From: Alistipes sp.
GTDB lineage: Bacteria; Bacteroidota; Bacteroidia; Bacteroidales; Rikenellaceae
Reading direction: 5' to 3'
Assembly (NCBI GenBank): GCA_017398555.1
Contig: JAFQFV010000014.1
Location: forward strand, 1 to 63,407
DNA length: 63,407 bases
Shown: positions 44,116 to 52,440 of the stretch, one piece after another
Layout of the letters: each line of letters starts with the position of its first letter
Position numbering within the stretch: the stretch's first letter is position 1
Notes under the pieces: model-generated
Database searches by the model: none
Seen by the model: the letters and a program-made list of their open reading frames with translations, nothing else
What the model was told of the DNA's origin: nothing
Position numbers and translations under genes: made by a program

Positions 44116-44854
44116 TTCTCTCCCCTCTCTCCGCCATAAAATCCCCAAACGAGGCGAGTGCCGAGAGCGCATCATCCCTCAACTCACTACCCTGATTCTT
44201 CACTATGCAGACTATCTCACCGCGACTCTCCGTAATACCAAATCGCCTCACAAGGTATATGCCGAATAGTTGCAGATTGTAGTTATCCGACATCAGTAGC
44301 GGCGTATATGGCAGCGGGCAACAGCCGCGATTTATCACCGAGAGCATCTCCGCCACATCTCTACGCGACAAGCGATGCGGAGTGCGTGCAAGTGTCGCCA
44401 CCCCCTTAATCGAAGAGGCTGCAAAGAGACACATCAACGCCGAAAAGCTGACCCTATCGCTCTCTGCACGCACCAACGGCTCAACCCTCAGCGCCGCCAA
44501 CATAGATATTGGCAGACGGGCAAAGAGCGAGAGCTGATAGGCACGCTCATAGAGATTTTTGCTCTTAAAGATGCGACTAATCATATAACTCTCGATGTGG
44601 TAGTACTTCATTATTATCCCAAATCGCTCGTTCGGCCCTGTGGTCATCTCGGCAACAAAGGCGAGACACTGCACAAGGTTCTGCCGTGCAATACCCCTGC
44701 CAATGGCCGCCACATCCCCCTCGGCAGCAGTCACAAAGGCGGCGATGCGCTCGATTGTTATCCGTTCAGCCTCCATAGAGCGCACCGAAACTATCTTATA
44801 GACAAAGAGTACAACACCACCAAAGAGCATATAGAAGATGGTTGCAATAATCAT
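44105..44854 (-). CDS. Helical-repeat (HEAT-like) membrane protein
   Basis: 249 residues from ATG 44854 (MIIATIFYMLFGGVVLFVY); a GTG nine bases upstream is an alternative. One N-terminal transmembrane helix, then a cytoplasmic region of short alpha-helix pairs (MISRIFKSKNLYERAYQLSL, SFSALMCLFAASSIKGVATL, ELRDDALSALASFGDFMAER) that resembles HEAT or Armadillo-type repeats. It overlaps both neighbours (4 and 11 bases). Probably a scaffold. Function unknown. Confidence 0.5.
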   Translation of the reverse strand: MIIATIFYMLFGGVVLFVYKIVSVRSMEAERITIERIAAFVTAAEGDVAAIGRGIARQNLVQCLAFVAEMTTGPNERFGIIMKYYHIESYMISRIFKSKNLYERAYQLSLFARLPISMLAALRVEPLVRAESDRVSFSALMCLFAASSIKGVATLARTPHRLSRRDVAEMLSVINRGCCPLPYTPLLMSDNYNLQLFGIYLVRRFGITESRGEIVCIVKNQGSELRDDALSALASFGDFMAERGERNVI

Positions 44855-45204
44855 CTTGTACACACTTTGCGCCTCAGTCGGGCAGGTGAAACGGGCAGCA
44901 GCAGATACTCATCCACCCCACTCTCCAACAGCGAGAGCACCGTCTGCTCATCTATCGCCGGAGAGAGGACAAATATCTTCGGGCGCGTGGCAAAGTGGGC
45001 ACGGATGCGCCTTACACTCCCCTCGCCATCCATAAAGAGGCGGAAATCCTCAATTACAACATTATCAAAATGCTTCTCCTGACAGCGCTTGAACAACGCC
45101 TGACGAGAGGTCACACTCTCAACCTCCACCCCGGGAGCAGTCACCATACCTACAATCATCGCTCGCATACGGAACGATGGAGAAAAGACAAGAATTTTCA
45201 ACAT
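44851..45204 (-). CDS. Receiver-like (CheY-fold) protein, degenerate
   Basis: 117 residues from ATG 45204 (MLKILVFSPSFRMRAMIVGM). The alternating beta/alpha pattern and VVIEDFRLFMDGEGSVRRI, then RPKIFVLSPAIDEQTVLSLL and GVDEYLLLPVSPARLRRKV, follow a response-regulator receiver. The expected acidic pocket near the N-terminus is missing, and the conserved Lys-Pro is Leu-Pro, so phosphorylation is unlikely. First gene of a tightly overlapping three-gene operon. No output domain. Confidence 0.55.
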   Translation of the reverse strand: MLKILVFSPSFRMRAMIVGMVTAPGVEVESVTSRQALFKRCQEKHFDNVVIEDFRLFMDGEGSVRRIRAHFATRPKIFVLSPAIDEQTVLSLLESGVDEYLLLPVSPARLRRKVCTR

Positions 45205-45268
45205 AACATCGCCATACATTCCAAAAATATGCCAAAGTAGAAACCAAGGTCTTCCTCGGCGCAACGCG

Positions 45269-45425
45269 CTGATTATCAATACATTAGTATAGAACATTAA
45301 TAATCAACAAGTTACACCCGCGGGAGATTTTTGCCAATACACACCTTGCTATATACTTGATTATCAATACTTTACAATTTGGTCTCGGGAGATTTTTTTT
45401 GCCTCATTTTTTGGAACTATATATA
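45269..45425. repeat. Dispersed AT-rich element with duplicated module, copy 2
   Basis: Partner of 18285-18443. A hairpin with loop ATTAGTATAGA and arms TGATTATCAATAC / ACATTAATAATCAA, then TTGATTATCAA, and the exact 20-base CATTTTTTGGAACTATATAT at 45405-45424. In this copy the internal module reads CGGGAGATTTTT and occurs twice (45321-45332, 45386-45397), where copy 1 has ACTCTGTAATCA twice. It lies just upstream of a small lipoprotein gene. Confidence 0.65.
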
Positions 45426-45483
45426 ATAACCCCTAACTTCGTAAAACGATATAGCAATTTTTTAGCCCTAAATTTTTACAATT

Positions 45484-45714
45484 ATGAGAAAGTTGTTATT
45501 TTTTGCAGTGATGTTGTTATTTGCGGCGACTGCATGCGAGTCAGAAGTTAATAATACGGACAATAGCGGTGCGACAGATAGTCGTGTAACAGAGGATGTG
45601 ATGGATATGCTTATCAATGATTTATTGAAGGAGCGGCAGCACGAAGAGATTTTGAGTCGGTATTCAAATACGACGAAGAGGACTACCCTTGTTGTGCGAA
45701 GTAAACCAATATAA
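45484..45714 (+). CDS. Small lipoprotein of unknown function
   Basis: 76 residues. Signal peptide with lipobox (LFAATAC, Cys18). The mature part is only 58 residues, polar and Asp/Arg-rich (TEDVMDMLINDLLKERQHEE). No family recognised. A repeat element ends 58 bases upstream and may carry its promoter; a terminator follows directly. A small real gene is plausible because the signal is intact. Confidence 0.6.
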   Translation: MRKLLFFAVMLLFAATACESEVNNTDNSGATDSRVTEDVMDMLINDLLKERQHEEILSRYSNTTKRTTLVVRSKPI

Positions 45715-45715
45715 G

Positions 45716-45740
45716 TCCCGCCGTGCAGGCGGGATTTTAT
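45716..45740 (+). terminator. Terminator of the small lipoprotein
   Basis: TCCCGCC / GGCGGGA with a GTGCA loop, then TTTTAT. Confidence 0.75.
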
Positions 45741-45791
45741 CTCTACAGAGTGTTAGACTCTCGACAAAGAGAGCAAAAAAGAGGCGAAAAA

Positions 45792-45823
45792 TTTGCACAG
45801 AGGAAAAATAATGTTTACCTTTG
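45792..45823 (+). promoter_or_regulatory. Promoter of rplU-rpmA
   Basis: TTTG (45792-45795), 20-base spacer, TACCTTTG (45816-45823); rplU starts at 45866. Confidence 0.7.
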
Positions 45824-45865
45824 CAGGCATTTTGTGTTAAAGTGCATTAAAACTAATTAAACTAA

Positions 45866-46177
45866 ATGTTTGTAATTGTAGAGATTGCAGGTCAGCAGTT
45901 CAAGGCTGAGAAAGGTCGAAAGCTCTATGTACACCGTCTTGAGGGTGAGGTTGACTCTACCCTGAGCTTCGACAAGGTCCTGCTCGTGGAGAACGGCGGT
46001 CAGGTTAAGGTGGGCGCACCTGTTGTAAAAGGCGCCTCAGTAAAGGCAAAGATTCTTAAGCACCTGAAGGATGACAAGGTCCTGGTATTTAAGAAGAAGC
46101 GCAGAACCGGTTATCAGAAGTGCAACGGTCACCGTCAGTATCTGTCGCAGATTTTAATTGAAGAGATTGTTGCATAA
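45866..46177 (+). CDS. rplU: Ribosomal protein bL21
   Basis: 103 residues, the normal length. Starts [20 protein letters not shown] and has [20 protein letters not shown] then [17 protein letters not shown], characteristic of L21. 50S subunit protein contacting 23S rRNA domain I. rpmA follows after 22 bases, the usual pair. Confidence 0.97.
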   Translation: MFVIVEIAGQQFKAEKGRKLYVHRLEGEVDSTLSFDKVLLVENGGQVKVGAPVVKGASVKAKILKHLKDDKVLVFKKKRRTGYQKCNGHRQYLSQILIEEIVA

Positions 46178-46199
46178 CCTTAAAATTCGTTAGAGAAGT

Positions 46200-46457
46200 A
46201 TGGCACACAAAAAAGGTGTAGGTAGTTCGAAGAACGGCCGTGAGTCAGAGAGCAAACGACTCGGCGTAAAGCTTTATGGTGGTCAGGTAGCGAAGGCAGG
46301 CAACATCATCGTTCGTCAGCGCGGTACTGTTCACAACCCAGGTGAGAATGTTGGTATGGGCAAGGACCACACCCTCTTCGCACTTGTAAATGGTGTAGTT
46401 GTCTTCACTAAGAAGGCATCCGGCAAGAGCTATGTTAGCGTAACTCCGCTCGCATAA
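46200..46457 (+). CDS. rpmA: Ribosomal protein bL27
   Basis: 85 residues. Starts [20 protein letters not shown], then [20 protein letters not shown] and [20 protein letters not shown]. Contributes its N-terminus to the peptidyl-transferase centre. No N-terminal cleavage extension is present, unlike Firmicutes L27. Confidence 0.97.
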   Translation: MAHKKGVGSSKNGRESESKRLGVKLYGGQVAKAGNIIVRQRGTVHNPGENVGMGKDHTLFALVNGVVVFTKKASGKSYVSVTPLA

Positions 46458-46485
46458 CTTATCAAAAACAAACGTTAAGAAAGAG

Positions 46486-46513
46486 ACGTGTCCCTTTTGG
46501 GGCACGTTTTTTA
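46486..46513 (+). terminator. Terminator of rplU-rpmA
   Basis: ACGTGTCCC / GGGGCACGT with a TTTT loop, followed by a T-run. Confidence 0.8.
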
Positions 46514-46586
46514 TTTTTATGCACTTTTTATCTATTCAAATCGCCAAAAATAAGTAAACTTATTTTTTTATTTGCATACTTTTCCC

Positions 46587-46594
46587 TACCTTTG
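46587..46594 (+). promoter_or_regulatory. -7 box of the nuclease operon
   Basis: TACCTTTG, 25 bases before the first nuclease gene at 46620; a TTTG lies at 46571-46574, closer than usual. Confidence 0.5.
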
Positions 46595-46619
46595 GGGTAA
46601 TAAACCTAAAAAAAGAACC

Positions 46620-47396
46620 ATGAAAAAACTTTTCACCTTACTTCTATTCGCAGTATTATCTTCATACTGCGCAATGGCGTGGGACAACCGTGGTCACTCG
46701 ACCATTGCCTATATTGCCGAGCGACATCTTACACCTCGCGCCAAGGCAAATATCGAGAGCTACATCGGCGGTCGCTCGATTGTCTATTACGCTGCTTGGA
46801 TGGATTACAACCGCTCTACACCTCCATTTGACATTACAAGAGATTGGCACGTGGACTATTGGACCGATGCACACCGCACCGACGAGAATGGCAACCCACA
46901 GCCTCCATGCTCAGTAAGCCAGATTAAGCGTATCGTATCAGAGATGGGCGACTTCCGCACGCTGAGCGACTCATTAGTAAATGTAAATATCAAGTTCCTG
47001 GTACACCTTGTTGGCGATATGCACTGCCCTGTACATATCGACTTCCCGACATCGCGTCCAATGAAGGTTACGATGGACAAAAAGACCGTAAAGGTACACG
47101 CTATGTGGGATGCCCACGTTCTGAACAGCAAGCACAACGGCACCTCTCCTATGCAGCTTGCCGAGGAGTTCGACATCTTTAGCGACGAGCAGATTGCAAA
47201 GATTCAGCTCGGAACTCCAGACGATTGGCACATCGAGAATGTTGCCATATCCGAGAAGGTTATCCAGATGATTCCAAAGAGCAAAAAAATCACCTATGAC
47301 AACTATCTCAACGAGGCTATAAAGTATGCCGAGGACCGTATAACCGTTGCCGGATACCGCCTTGCATCTATTCTTAACTCAATTTTTGACAAGTAG
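46620..47396 (+). CDS. S1/P1-family nuclease, tandem copy 1
   Basis: 258 residues from ATG 46620. Signal peptide ends CAMA, so the mature protein starts with Trp (WDNRGHSTIAYIAERH), as P1-type nucleases need: Trp1 and His6 bind zinc. Other ligands, in Penicillium P1 numbering: Asp45 (AAWMD), His60 (DWHVDYW), His116/Asp120/His126 (LVHLVGDMHCPVH), His149/Asp153 (VHAMWD). All nine are present, so an active tri-zinc phosphodiesterase acting on single-stranded DNA or RNA in the periplasm is expected. First of five tandem paralogs; the next starts after one base. Confidence 0.88.
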   Translation: MKKLFTLLLFAVLSSYCAMAWDNRGHSTIAYIAERHLTPRAKANIESYIGGRSIVYYAAWMDYNRSTPPFDITRDWHVDYWTDAHRTDENGNPQPPCSVSQIKRIVSEMGDFRTLSDSLVNVNIKFLVHLVGDMHCPVHIDFPTSRPMKVTMDKKTVKVHAMWDAHVLNSKHNGTSPMQLAEEFDIFSDEQIAKIQLGTPDDWHIENVAISEKVIQMIPKSKKITYDNYLNEAIKYAEDRITVAGYRLASILNSIFDK

Positions 47397-47397
47397 T

Positions 47398-48231
47398 ATG
47401 AAAAAGTTTATCACCATTATAGTTGCTCTGCTCTCTATCCACAGCGCCTCAGCATGGTCGAAGGCTATCCATGCAGGTATCGCTGCTATTGCTGATGCAA
47501 ACCTTACAGAGCAGACCAAAGAGAGTATTCGTCAGGCATTTGACGGTCGCAACATCGTCTATTACGCACACTGGATGTACGACATGGCCGACACAAAGGG
47601 CTATGAGCAGACAAAGAATTGGCGCAGCGTAGCCATTGCAAAGAACAACAAGCCTCTTAAGTCGAAGAAGGTTGCATCCCACAGCGAGGATGTAGTTCGC
47701 AGAGCGCAGGGTCTTGATGCACTTGCTGCAGCTATCCGAGCTATCGAGTCGGGAACGCTTACAAAGGAGCAGTTGGCAGACAATATCCGATATATCGTAA
47801 CTATCGTAGGCGACCTCCACTGCCCTACCCACTACATCTTTGTCGACAATCTGCCACAGCGCAAGATGCACTACTTCTACAACGACAAGAAGCAGTCTTA
47901 CGTCGGCTATTGGGAGAATGGCTCTATCGCAGGTACCTTCCCGTGGAAGTCAAATGAGTATGTACACCAGCTCAACCGCAAGAGTCCTGAGCAGATTGCC
48001 CAGATTACAAAGGGTTCAGTAACAAGTTGGGTTATCTCGAATGCCGCTGCTTATCGTGAGATATACACCCTTCTTAAGGATGGTCAGAAGTTCAACCAGA
48101 AGAGTTATCGTCTGTGGCAGAACACCATCTACCCTATCTCAACCGAGCAGGCAGCCGTTGCAGGCTATCGTATTGCGGCTATTCTTAACGGTCTGTTCGA
48201 CAGCAATGTAGCCAATGTAAAGATTAAGTAA
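47398..48231 (+). CDS. S1/P1-family nuclease paralog, tandem copy 2, probable pseudoenzyme
   Basis: 277 residues. Signal peptide followed by WSKAIHAGIAAIADANL, so Trp1 and His6 are kept. Compared with its neighbours, Asp45 is replaced by Tyr (HWMYD), His60 by Arg (NWRSV), His116 by Thr (YIVTIVGDLHCPTH), His149 by Val and Asp153 by Glu (YVGYWENG); only Asp120 and His126 remain of the others. The reading frame is intact and of full length. It may have become a binding or regulatory protein, for instance a partner of the active copies or an immunity-like factor. Confidence 0.82.
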   Translation: MKKFITIIVALLSIHSASAWSKAIHAGIAAIADANLTEQTKESIRQAFDGRNIVYYAHWMYDMADTKGYEQTKNWRSVAIAKNNKPLKSKKVASHSEDVVRRAQGLDALAAAIRAIESGTLTKEQLADNIRYIVTIVGDLHCPTHYIFVDNLPQRKMHYFYNDKKQSYVGYWENGSIAGTFPWKSNEYVHQLNRKSPEQIAQITKGSVTSWVISNAAAYREIYTLLKDGQKFNQKSYRLWQNTIYPISTEQAAVAGYRIAAILNGLFDSNVANVKIK

Positions 48232-48253
48232 TCCCACTCAAAACAGATTTGCT

Positions 48254-49087
48254 ATGAAACGAATTATAACCACTCTTGCCCTCGTCTGTATCTTGGGCAG
48301 CACCAACCTCTGTTTTGGTTGGGGACGCGATGCTCACGCAGCTATCGCATACATTGCCGAGCGACACCTCACTCCGACAGCCAAAGCCAATATCGAGAAG
48401 TGCATCGACGGACACTCTATCGTCTATTACGCCTCTTGGCTCGATAACTATCGCGCAGCAGAGAAGTCGTGGGGCAAGCTCTCACACGTGGCGCACTACG
48501 ACATTGCCACCTGCAAGCCTATCGGCAAGCCATACAAGTATATGAAGTCATCTATCAACAAGCTCAAGAAGTATCGTGAGCTTCCTGACTCTGCACTTAA
48601 GGTGACAATCTACCACTTCGTGCACTCTTTTGGCGACTACCACTGCCCTGGCCACGTGGCTTACTACGACTGCTCAGGCGAGAAGCCAAAGAAGCTCATC
48701 ACCTCAAGTTACGACATCTATCTTCAGAGTCAGAAGAGCCGTTACAACTACCACAAGCTTTGGGATAGTGGCATTGTTCAGCTCTATCAGAAGGGTTGGG
48801 GCTATATGGATTGGGGACACGCCTTGGACAGCTCTGTCCCTGAGGAGTATATCAAGAGTGTGACTGAAGGAACTCTTGCCGATTGGATGACAGACATCGC
48901 TACAAGAACCAAGTATGAGTACAACATCTACGGCAGAGCTCCGGCAAAGGATAAACTTGCTGATGATAACGAGCTCTCGGTGGTCGATGGCGATATGTTT
49001 AACGATTTTGCAGAGATTGCTGCCAAGCAGATACTTATCGCAGGTCTGCGCATGGCAAAGGTTATTAACGAAATATTTGGAGAGTAA
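48254..49087 (+). CDS. S1/P1-family nuclease, tandem copy 3
   Basis: 277 residues with a signal peptide; the mature start is WGRDAHAAIAYIAERH. All ligand positions are filled: ASWLD (Asp45), LSHVAHYD (His60), HFVHSFGDYHCPGH (His116, Asp120, His126) and YHKLWD (His149, Asp153). It has a longer linker containing KKLITSSYDIYLQSQKSRYN. Its stop overlaps the start of copy 4 by one base (TAATG). Confidence 0.88.
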   Translation: MKRIITTLALVCILGSTNLCFGWGRDAHAAIAYIAERHLTPTAKANIEKCIDGHSIVYYASWLDNYRAAEKSWGKLSHVAHYDIATCKPIGKPYKYMKSSINKLKKYRELPDSALKVTIYHFVHSFGDYHCPGHVAYYDCSGEKPKKLITSSYDIYLQSQKSRYNYHKLWDSGIVQLYQKGWGYMDWGHALDSSVPEEYIKSVTEGTLADWMTDIATRTKYEYNIYGRAPAKDKLADDNELSVVDGDMFNDFAEIAAKQILIAGLRMAKVINEIFGE

Positions 49088-49887
49088 TGAGAAAGTTTGT
49101 AGTTATCCTTATGGCCGCTATCCTCCTCCCGCAGTTTGCAATGGGTTGGGGCAGACTCGGTCATCGAACTATTGCCGAGATTGCAGAGCGCAACCTCACA
49201 CCAAAGGCTAAGGCTAATATCGAGAAATATACAGGCGGCACTCCACTTTGGAAGTACTCTCTGTGGGTAGATGAGATGCGCAACCATCCCGACTACAAGA
49301 AGCCTCTGTATGGTCTTCACGCCTCTATAGCTGACAGCGACTGCACCTCGCCACAAATCGTACGCGACCGTTACCGCGATGGTAAGGATGGTGTAACTGC
49401 AATGTACACCTTCCGCGAGCAGCTCAAGAACTACAAGGAGTTGCCGGACTCTGTTGTTCTCTATGCCATTAAGTGTATCACTCACATTGTTGCCGACTTC
49501 AACTGCCCAAGTCACGTCAGATATGTGGATAACGCCAATAAGGGTGACTATCCTGCTATCTTCAATGGCAAGAAGGTCGGAGTACACCGTTTTTGGGATA
49601 CTTGGCTCATTGAGTCTCTGCAGAAGGATAGAAACCCACAGCACTATGCTGACCGTCTTAATGTTCTGTCAAAAAAGGAGATTAAGAAGATAACCAAAGG
49701 TTGGGCGCAGGAGTGGTTTGAGGATGCTGCACGCAGCTGCCGTCCTACGCTCTATTGGGTAGATAACCTTAAAATTGAGAAGCTTGACCAGAAATTTATC
49801 GACAAGGCTACTCCGCTTGTAGAGAGTCAGTTACAGAAGGCAGGCTATCAGATGGCAGAGGCCCTTAACACCATATTTGGTAAGTAG
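49087..49887 (+). CDS. S1/P1-family nuclease, tandem copy 4
   Basis: 266 residues with a signal peptide; mature start WGRLGHRTIAEIAERN. Ligands: SLWVD, GLHASIADSD, CITHIVADFNCPSH and VHRFWD, all present. It is most similar to copy 5: both share the blocks CTSPKIVRERYR / CTSPQIVRDRYR and KKITKGWAQEWFED / NKITKGWAQQWFED. A Cys in HASIADSDC may form a disulfide. One base separates it from copy 5. Confidence 0.88.
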   Translation: MRKFVVILMAAILLPQFAMGWGRLGHRTIAEIAERNLTPKAKANIEKYTGGTPLWKYSLWVDEMRNHPDYKKPLYGLHASIADSDCTSPQIVRDRYRDGKDGVTAMYTFREQLKNYKELPDSVVLYAIKCITHIVADFNCPSHVRYVDNANKGDYPAIFNGKKVGVHRFWDTWLIESLQKDRNPQHYADRLNVLSKKEIKKITKGWAQEWFEDAARSCRPTLYWVDNLKIEKLDQKFIDKATPLVESQLQKAGYQMAEALNTIFGK

Positions 49888-49888
49888 T

Positions 49889-50695
49889 ATGAAAAGATTT
49901 GCACTTATTCTCTCCCTCGCCCTTACACTGCCACAGTTGGCGTTTGCATGGGGCTACATCGGCCACAAGGCCATTGCAGAGATTGCCGAGCGCAACCTCA
50001 CACCTAAAGCTAAAGCTGCTATTGAGCGCTACACCAATGGCACCCCGCTGCACGAGTATTCGCTGTGGATGGATGAGGTTGTGGCTACCCCGCCTTACAA
50101 CAAGGCACTTGCAGGTTGGCACGCCTCTATTTGCGATGTAGATTGTACAAGTCCGAAGATTGTTCGCGAGCGTTACCGTAAGAGTCGTGATGGCGTAACT
50201 GCAATGGAGCAGTTCCAGCTGCAGCTCAAAGATTACAAAAATTTGAGCGACTCAACTGTGCTGACAGCCATCAAGTGCATTGTCCACATTGTTGCAGACT
50301 TCCACTGCCCTACACATATGCGCTATGTCGATCTGCACAATGAGGGTAAATACCCTGTCGATTTCTTGGGTCAGCGTTGGGACTACCACGCAGTATGGGA
50401 TACCGGCATTGTCGAGGCTTACCACAAGGGCTGGGACTTTGTAAAGTATGCCGACCAGCTCAACACTCTGAGCAAGGGTGAGATTAATAAGATTACCAAG
50501 GGTTGGGCACAGCAGTGGTTTGAGGATGGCAGCCGCGCTGTTCGTCCGATTATCTATTGGGTAATTAATGACGGCAAGAATATTCAGAAGCTCGATATGG
50601 AGTTTGTCAATAAGTGCGGCCCTCTTGCAGAGAGCCAGATGCAGAAGGCGGGCTACCGTCTTGCGAAGGCTCTGAATACCATTTTCGGCAAATAA
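49889..50695 (+). CDS. S1/P1-family nuclease, tandem copy 5
   Basis: 268 residues from ATG 49889. Signal peptide ending FA, mature start WGYIGHKAIAEIAERN. All nine ligands are present: SLWMD, GWHASICDVD, CIVHIVADFHCPTH and YHAVWD. Close to copy 4 in sequence. The PHP phosphoesterase gene begins 26 bases later, so it is probably cotranscribed. Preferred substrate (RNA, ssDNA or 3'-nucleotides) is not deducible. Confidence 0.88.
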   Translation: MKRFALILSLALTLPQLAFAWGYIGHKAIAEIAERNLTPKAKAAIERYTNGTPLHEYSLWMDEVVATPPYNKALAGWHASICDVDCTSPKIVRERYRKSRDGVTAMEQFQLQLKDYKNLSDSTVLTAIKCIVHIVADFHCPTHMRYVDLHNEGKYPVDFLGQRWDYHAVWDTGIVEAYHKGWDFVKYADQLNTLSKGEINKITKGWAQQWFEDGSRAVRPIIYWVINDGKNIQKLDMEFVNKCGPLAESQMQKAGYRLAKALNTIFGK

Positions 50696-50721
50696 AAGTA
50701 CAACTTAAAACATAAACCAAA

Positions 50722-51894
50722 ATGAAAAGACTCTTTATCGCTCTTTTGGCACTTCTTCCGCTTAGTGCCTTCGCGCAGTACAATCCTGAGACTCTGCGCA
50801 CCGCTGTAGCACAGCCTGCACAGCGCTTGGAGATTGTTCTCCCACAGGTAAATGGCTACAACATCTACAAGGTAGATTTGCACACCCACTCTATCTACTC
50901 TGATGGTGAGGTAACCCCTGCATTCCGTGTTAAGGAGGCTTATATGGATGGTCTGGATGCTATCGCAATTACCGAGCACGTCGAGTATCGCCGTATCGAG
51001 CCTAAGATGCTCAAGTTCCTCAAGGGTTATACCGGTGGTAAGGCTCTGAAGGCCGAGAATACCGACCTTATCCGCAACGAGATTACCGAGTCAGGCATCA
51101 AGGCCGACCTGAACTACCCTGTAGCAGAGGCTGTTAAGGAGAGCAAGAAGTATGGCGTGCTGGTTATCCCTGGAGCAGAGATTACCCGTGAGCCTGTAAA
51201 GATTGGCCACTTCAACGCACTCTTTACCAAGGACAACAACACTATCTACGATCCGGATCCGCTCCAGAGCCTTCGCAATGCTCGCAAGCAGGGCGCGCTC
51301 ATTCAGCACAACCACCCAGGTTGGCGCCGTACATCTTGCGACAAGACCGAGTTCGAGGTTAAGGCCTACAACGAGGGTCTGATTGACGGTATCGAGATTG
51401 CAAATGGCGGTTCACTCTACCTCCCTATCGTAGATCGCGCACGCGAGGAGAACCTCTTTGTGGCTGCAAATACCGATATTCACCCAACCACTGCCGAGTA
51501 CTACCGTCTGAAGGGTCAGCTGCGTAATATGACCCTCGTATTTGCCAAGGAGTGCACCCTGAAGGGTATCCGTGAGGCTTTAGAGGCAAAGCGTTCACTG
51601 GCTATGTCTGGTGGTTATGTATGCGGTGACGAGCAGCTGCTCAAAGATCTGTTCCTCGCATCTATCAAGTATGAGGTTATCAGCACCGATAAGAAGGGTG
51701 TTCGCACAGTGCTTGTTACCAATATGTGCTCTATCCCATATCAGTACAAGACCTCAAAGAATGCGCTGCCTGTAGATCTGCTGCCATACCATAGCATCCA
51801 GTTCAAGGTAGCGAAGGATAAGAAGCTCAACCTTACCCTTACCAATATGCTCTGCGGTGCAGATAAGCATCCAAAGGTAACCCTGGAGCTGTAA
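50722..51894 (+). CDS. Secreted PHP-domain phosphoesterase
   Basis: 390 residues with a signal peptide (MKRLFIALLALLPLSAFAQ). PHP metal motifs: VDLHTHSIYSDGE, ITEHVEY, GAEITREP, QHNHPGW and ANTDIHPT. PHP enzymes hydrolyse phosphoesters; relatives include RNase AM-type exonucleases and histidinol phosphatase. A secreted version downstream of five nucleases suggests it removes phosphate from, or further degrades, their products. That role is inference. An element with several hairpins follows the gene. Confidence 0.85.
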   Translation: MKRLFIALLALLPLSAFAQYNPETLRTAVAQPAQRLEIVLPQVNGYNIYKVDLHTHSIYSDGEVTPAFRVKEAYMDGLDAIAITEHVEYRRIEPKMLKFLKGYTGGKALKAENTDLIRNEITESGIKADLNYPVAEAVKESKKYGVLVIPGAEITREPVKIGHFNALFTKDNNTIYDPDPLQSLRNARKQGALIQHNHPGWRRTSCDKTEFEVKAYNEGLIDGIEIANGGSLYLPIVDRAREENLFVAANTDIHPTTAEYYRLKGQLRNMTLVFAKECTLKGIREALEAKRSLAMSGGYVCGDEQLLKDLFLASIKYEVISTDKKGVRTVLVTNMCSIPYQYKTSKNALPVDLLPYHSIQFKVAKDKKLNLTLTNMLCGADKHPKVTLEL

Positions 51895-51928
51895 TATCGA
51901 CTCCGCGTCGCGGACTCATGATAGCTAC

Positions 51929-52137
51929 GCAGTACCGCCCACACGGTACTGCCCGCTTTTTCGAGAAAAAGCAGGGCGTGCAAAAAGCTTTGTGCGAAAC
52001 TTCGTTTCGCTTGTAGGCTGTTGCGAGAATAACGTTGTCTGCGACAATAGAAAAACAAAAATAGCACTTCACTTTCAAGCAAGCTTGAGTGAGTGCTATT
52101 TTCATTTTTACTATCCTTGCGGATAGCTGTTATTCTC
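51929..52137. repeat. Multi-hairpin dispersed element with compensatory changes, copy 1
   Basis: Shares an identical 71-base block with the window end (52018-52088 = 63337-63407). Upstream of it both copies have the same succession of hairpins with different sequence: GCAGTACCG/CGGTACTGC (51929-51952), a CTTTTT/AAAAAG hairpin (51951-51977), and GCGAAAC-TTC-GTTTCGC (51994-52010; CCAAAAC-TTC-GTTTTGG in copy 2). A further hairpin, AAAATAGCACT/AGTGCTATTTT (52058-52102), and outer ends GAGAATAAC/GTTATTCTC close this copy. Both copies follow the last gene of a transcription unit. Confidence 0.75.
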
Positions 52138-52203
52138 GAAAAAGATTCAAACCCAGAGTTTTGTTCTCCGCCAAATCCGAAAACGATTGCTGATACTAAA
52201 ACT

Positions 52204-52440
52204 TTACAAAAATATTGACATTCCCCCTAAATCCCCCTTTAATCCACCTAAAGGTGGCTTTCCCTCCTTCGCGCCTCGGTATAGTTCAAGCGAGCTTGAC
52301 TCTACTCTCGGCTTGGCGTCGGTTGGCAAAGGGGGACTTGGTCGCTTCGCTCCGGCTGCACAAATTAATCGGGTTTCCTGGCTACGCAGTACAGCTAACG
52401 CAGTAAAAATAGCCAAACTAAAAGCAAATAAGAGTTTGCA
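52204..52440. repeat. Repeat-like hairpin segment with CCCCCT arms
   Basis: Arms AATCCCCCTTTAATCCACC and an inverted match near 52323-52341 form a long imperfect hairpin; inside are CCACC/GGTGG and TCAAGCGAGCTTGA. Open frames here are incidental. Its style resembles dispersed repeats of Bacteroidales genomes. Confidence 0.45.
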
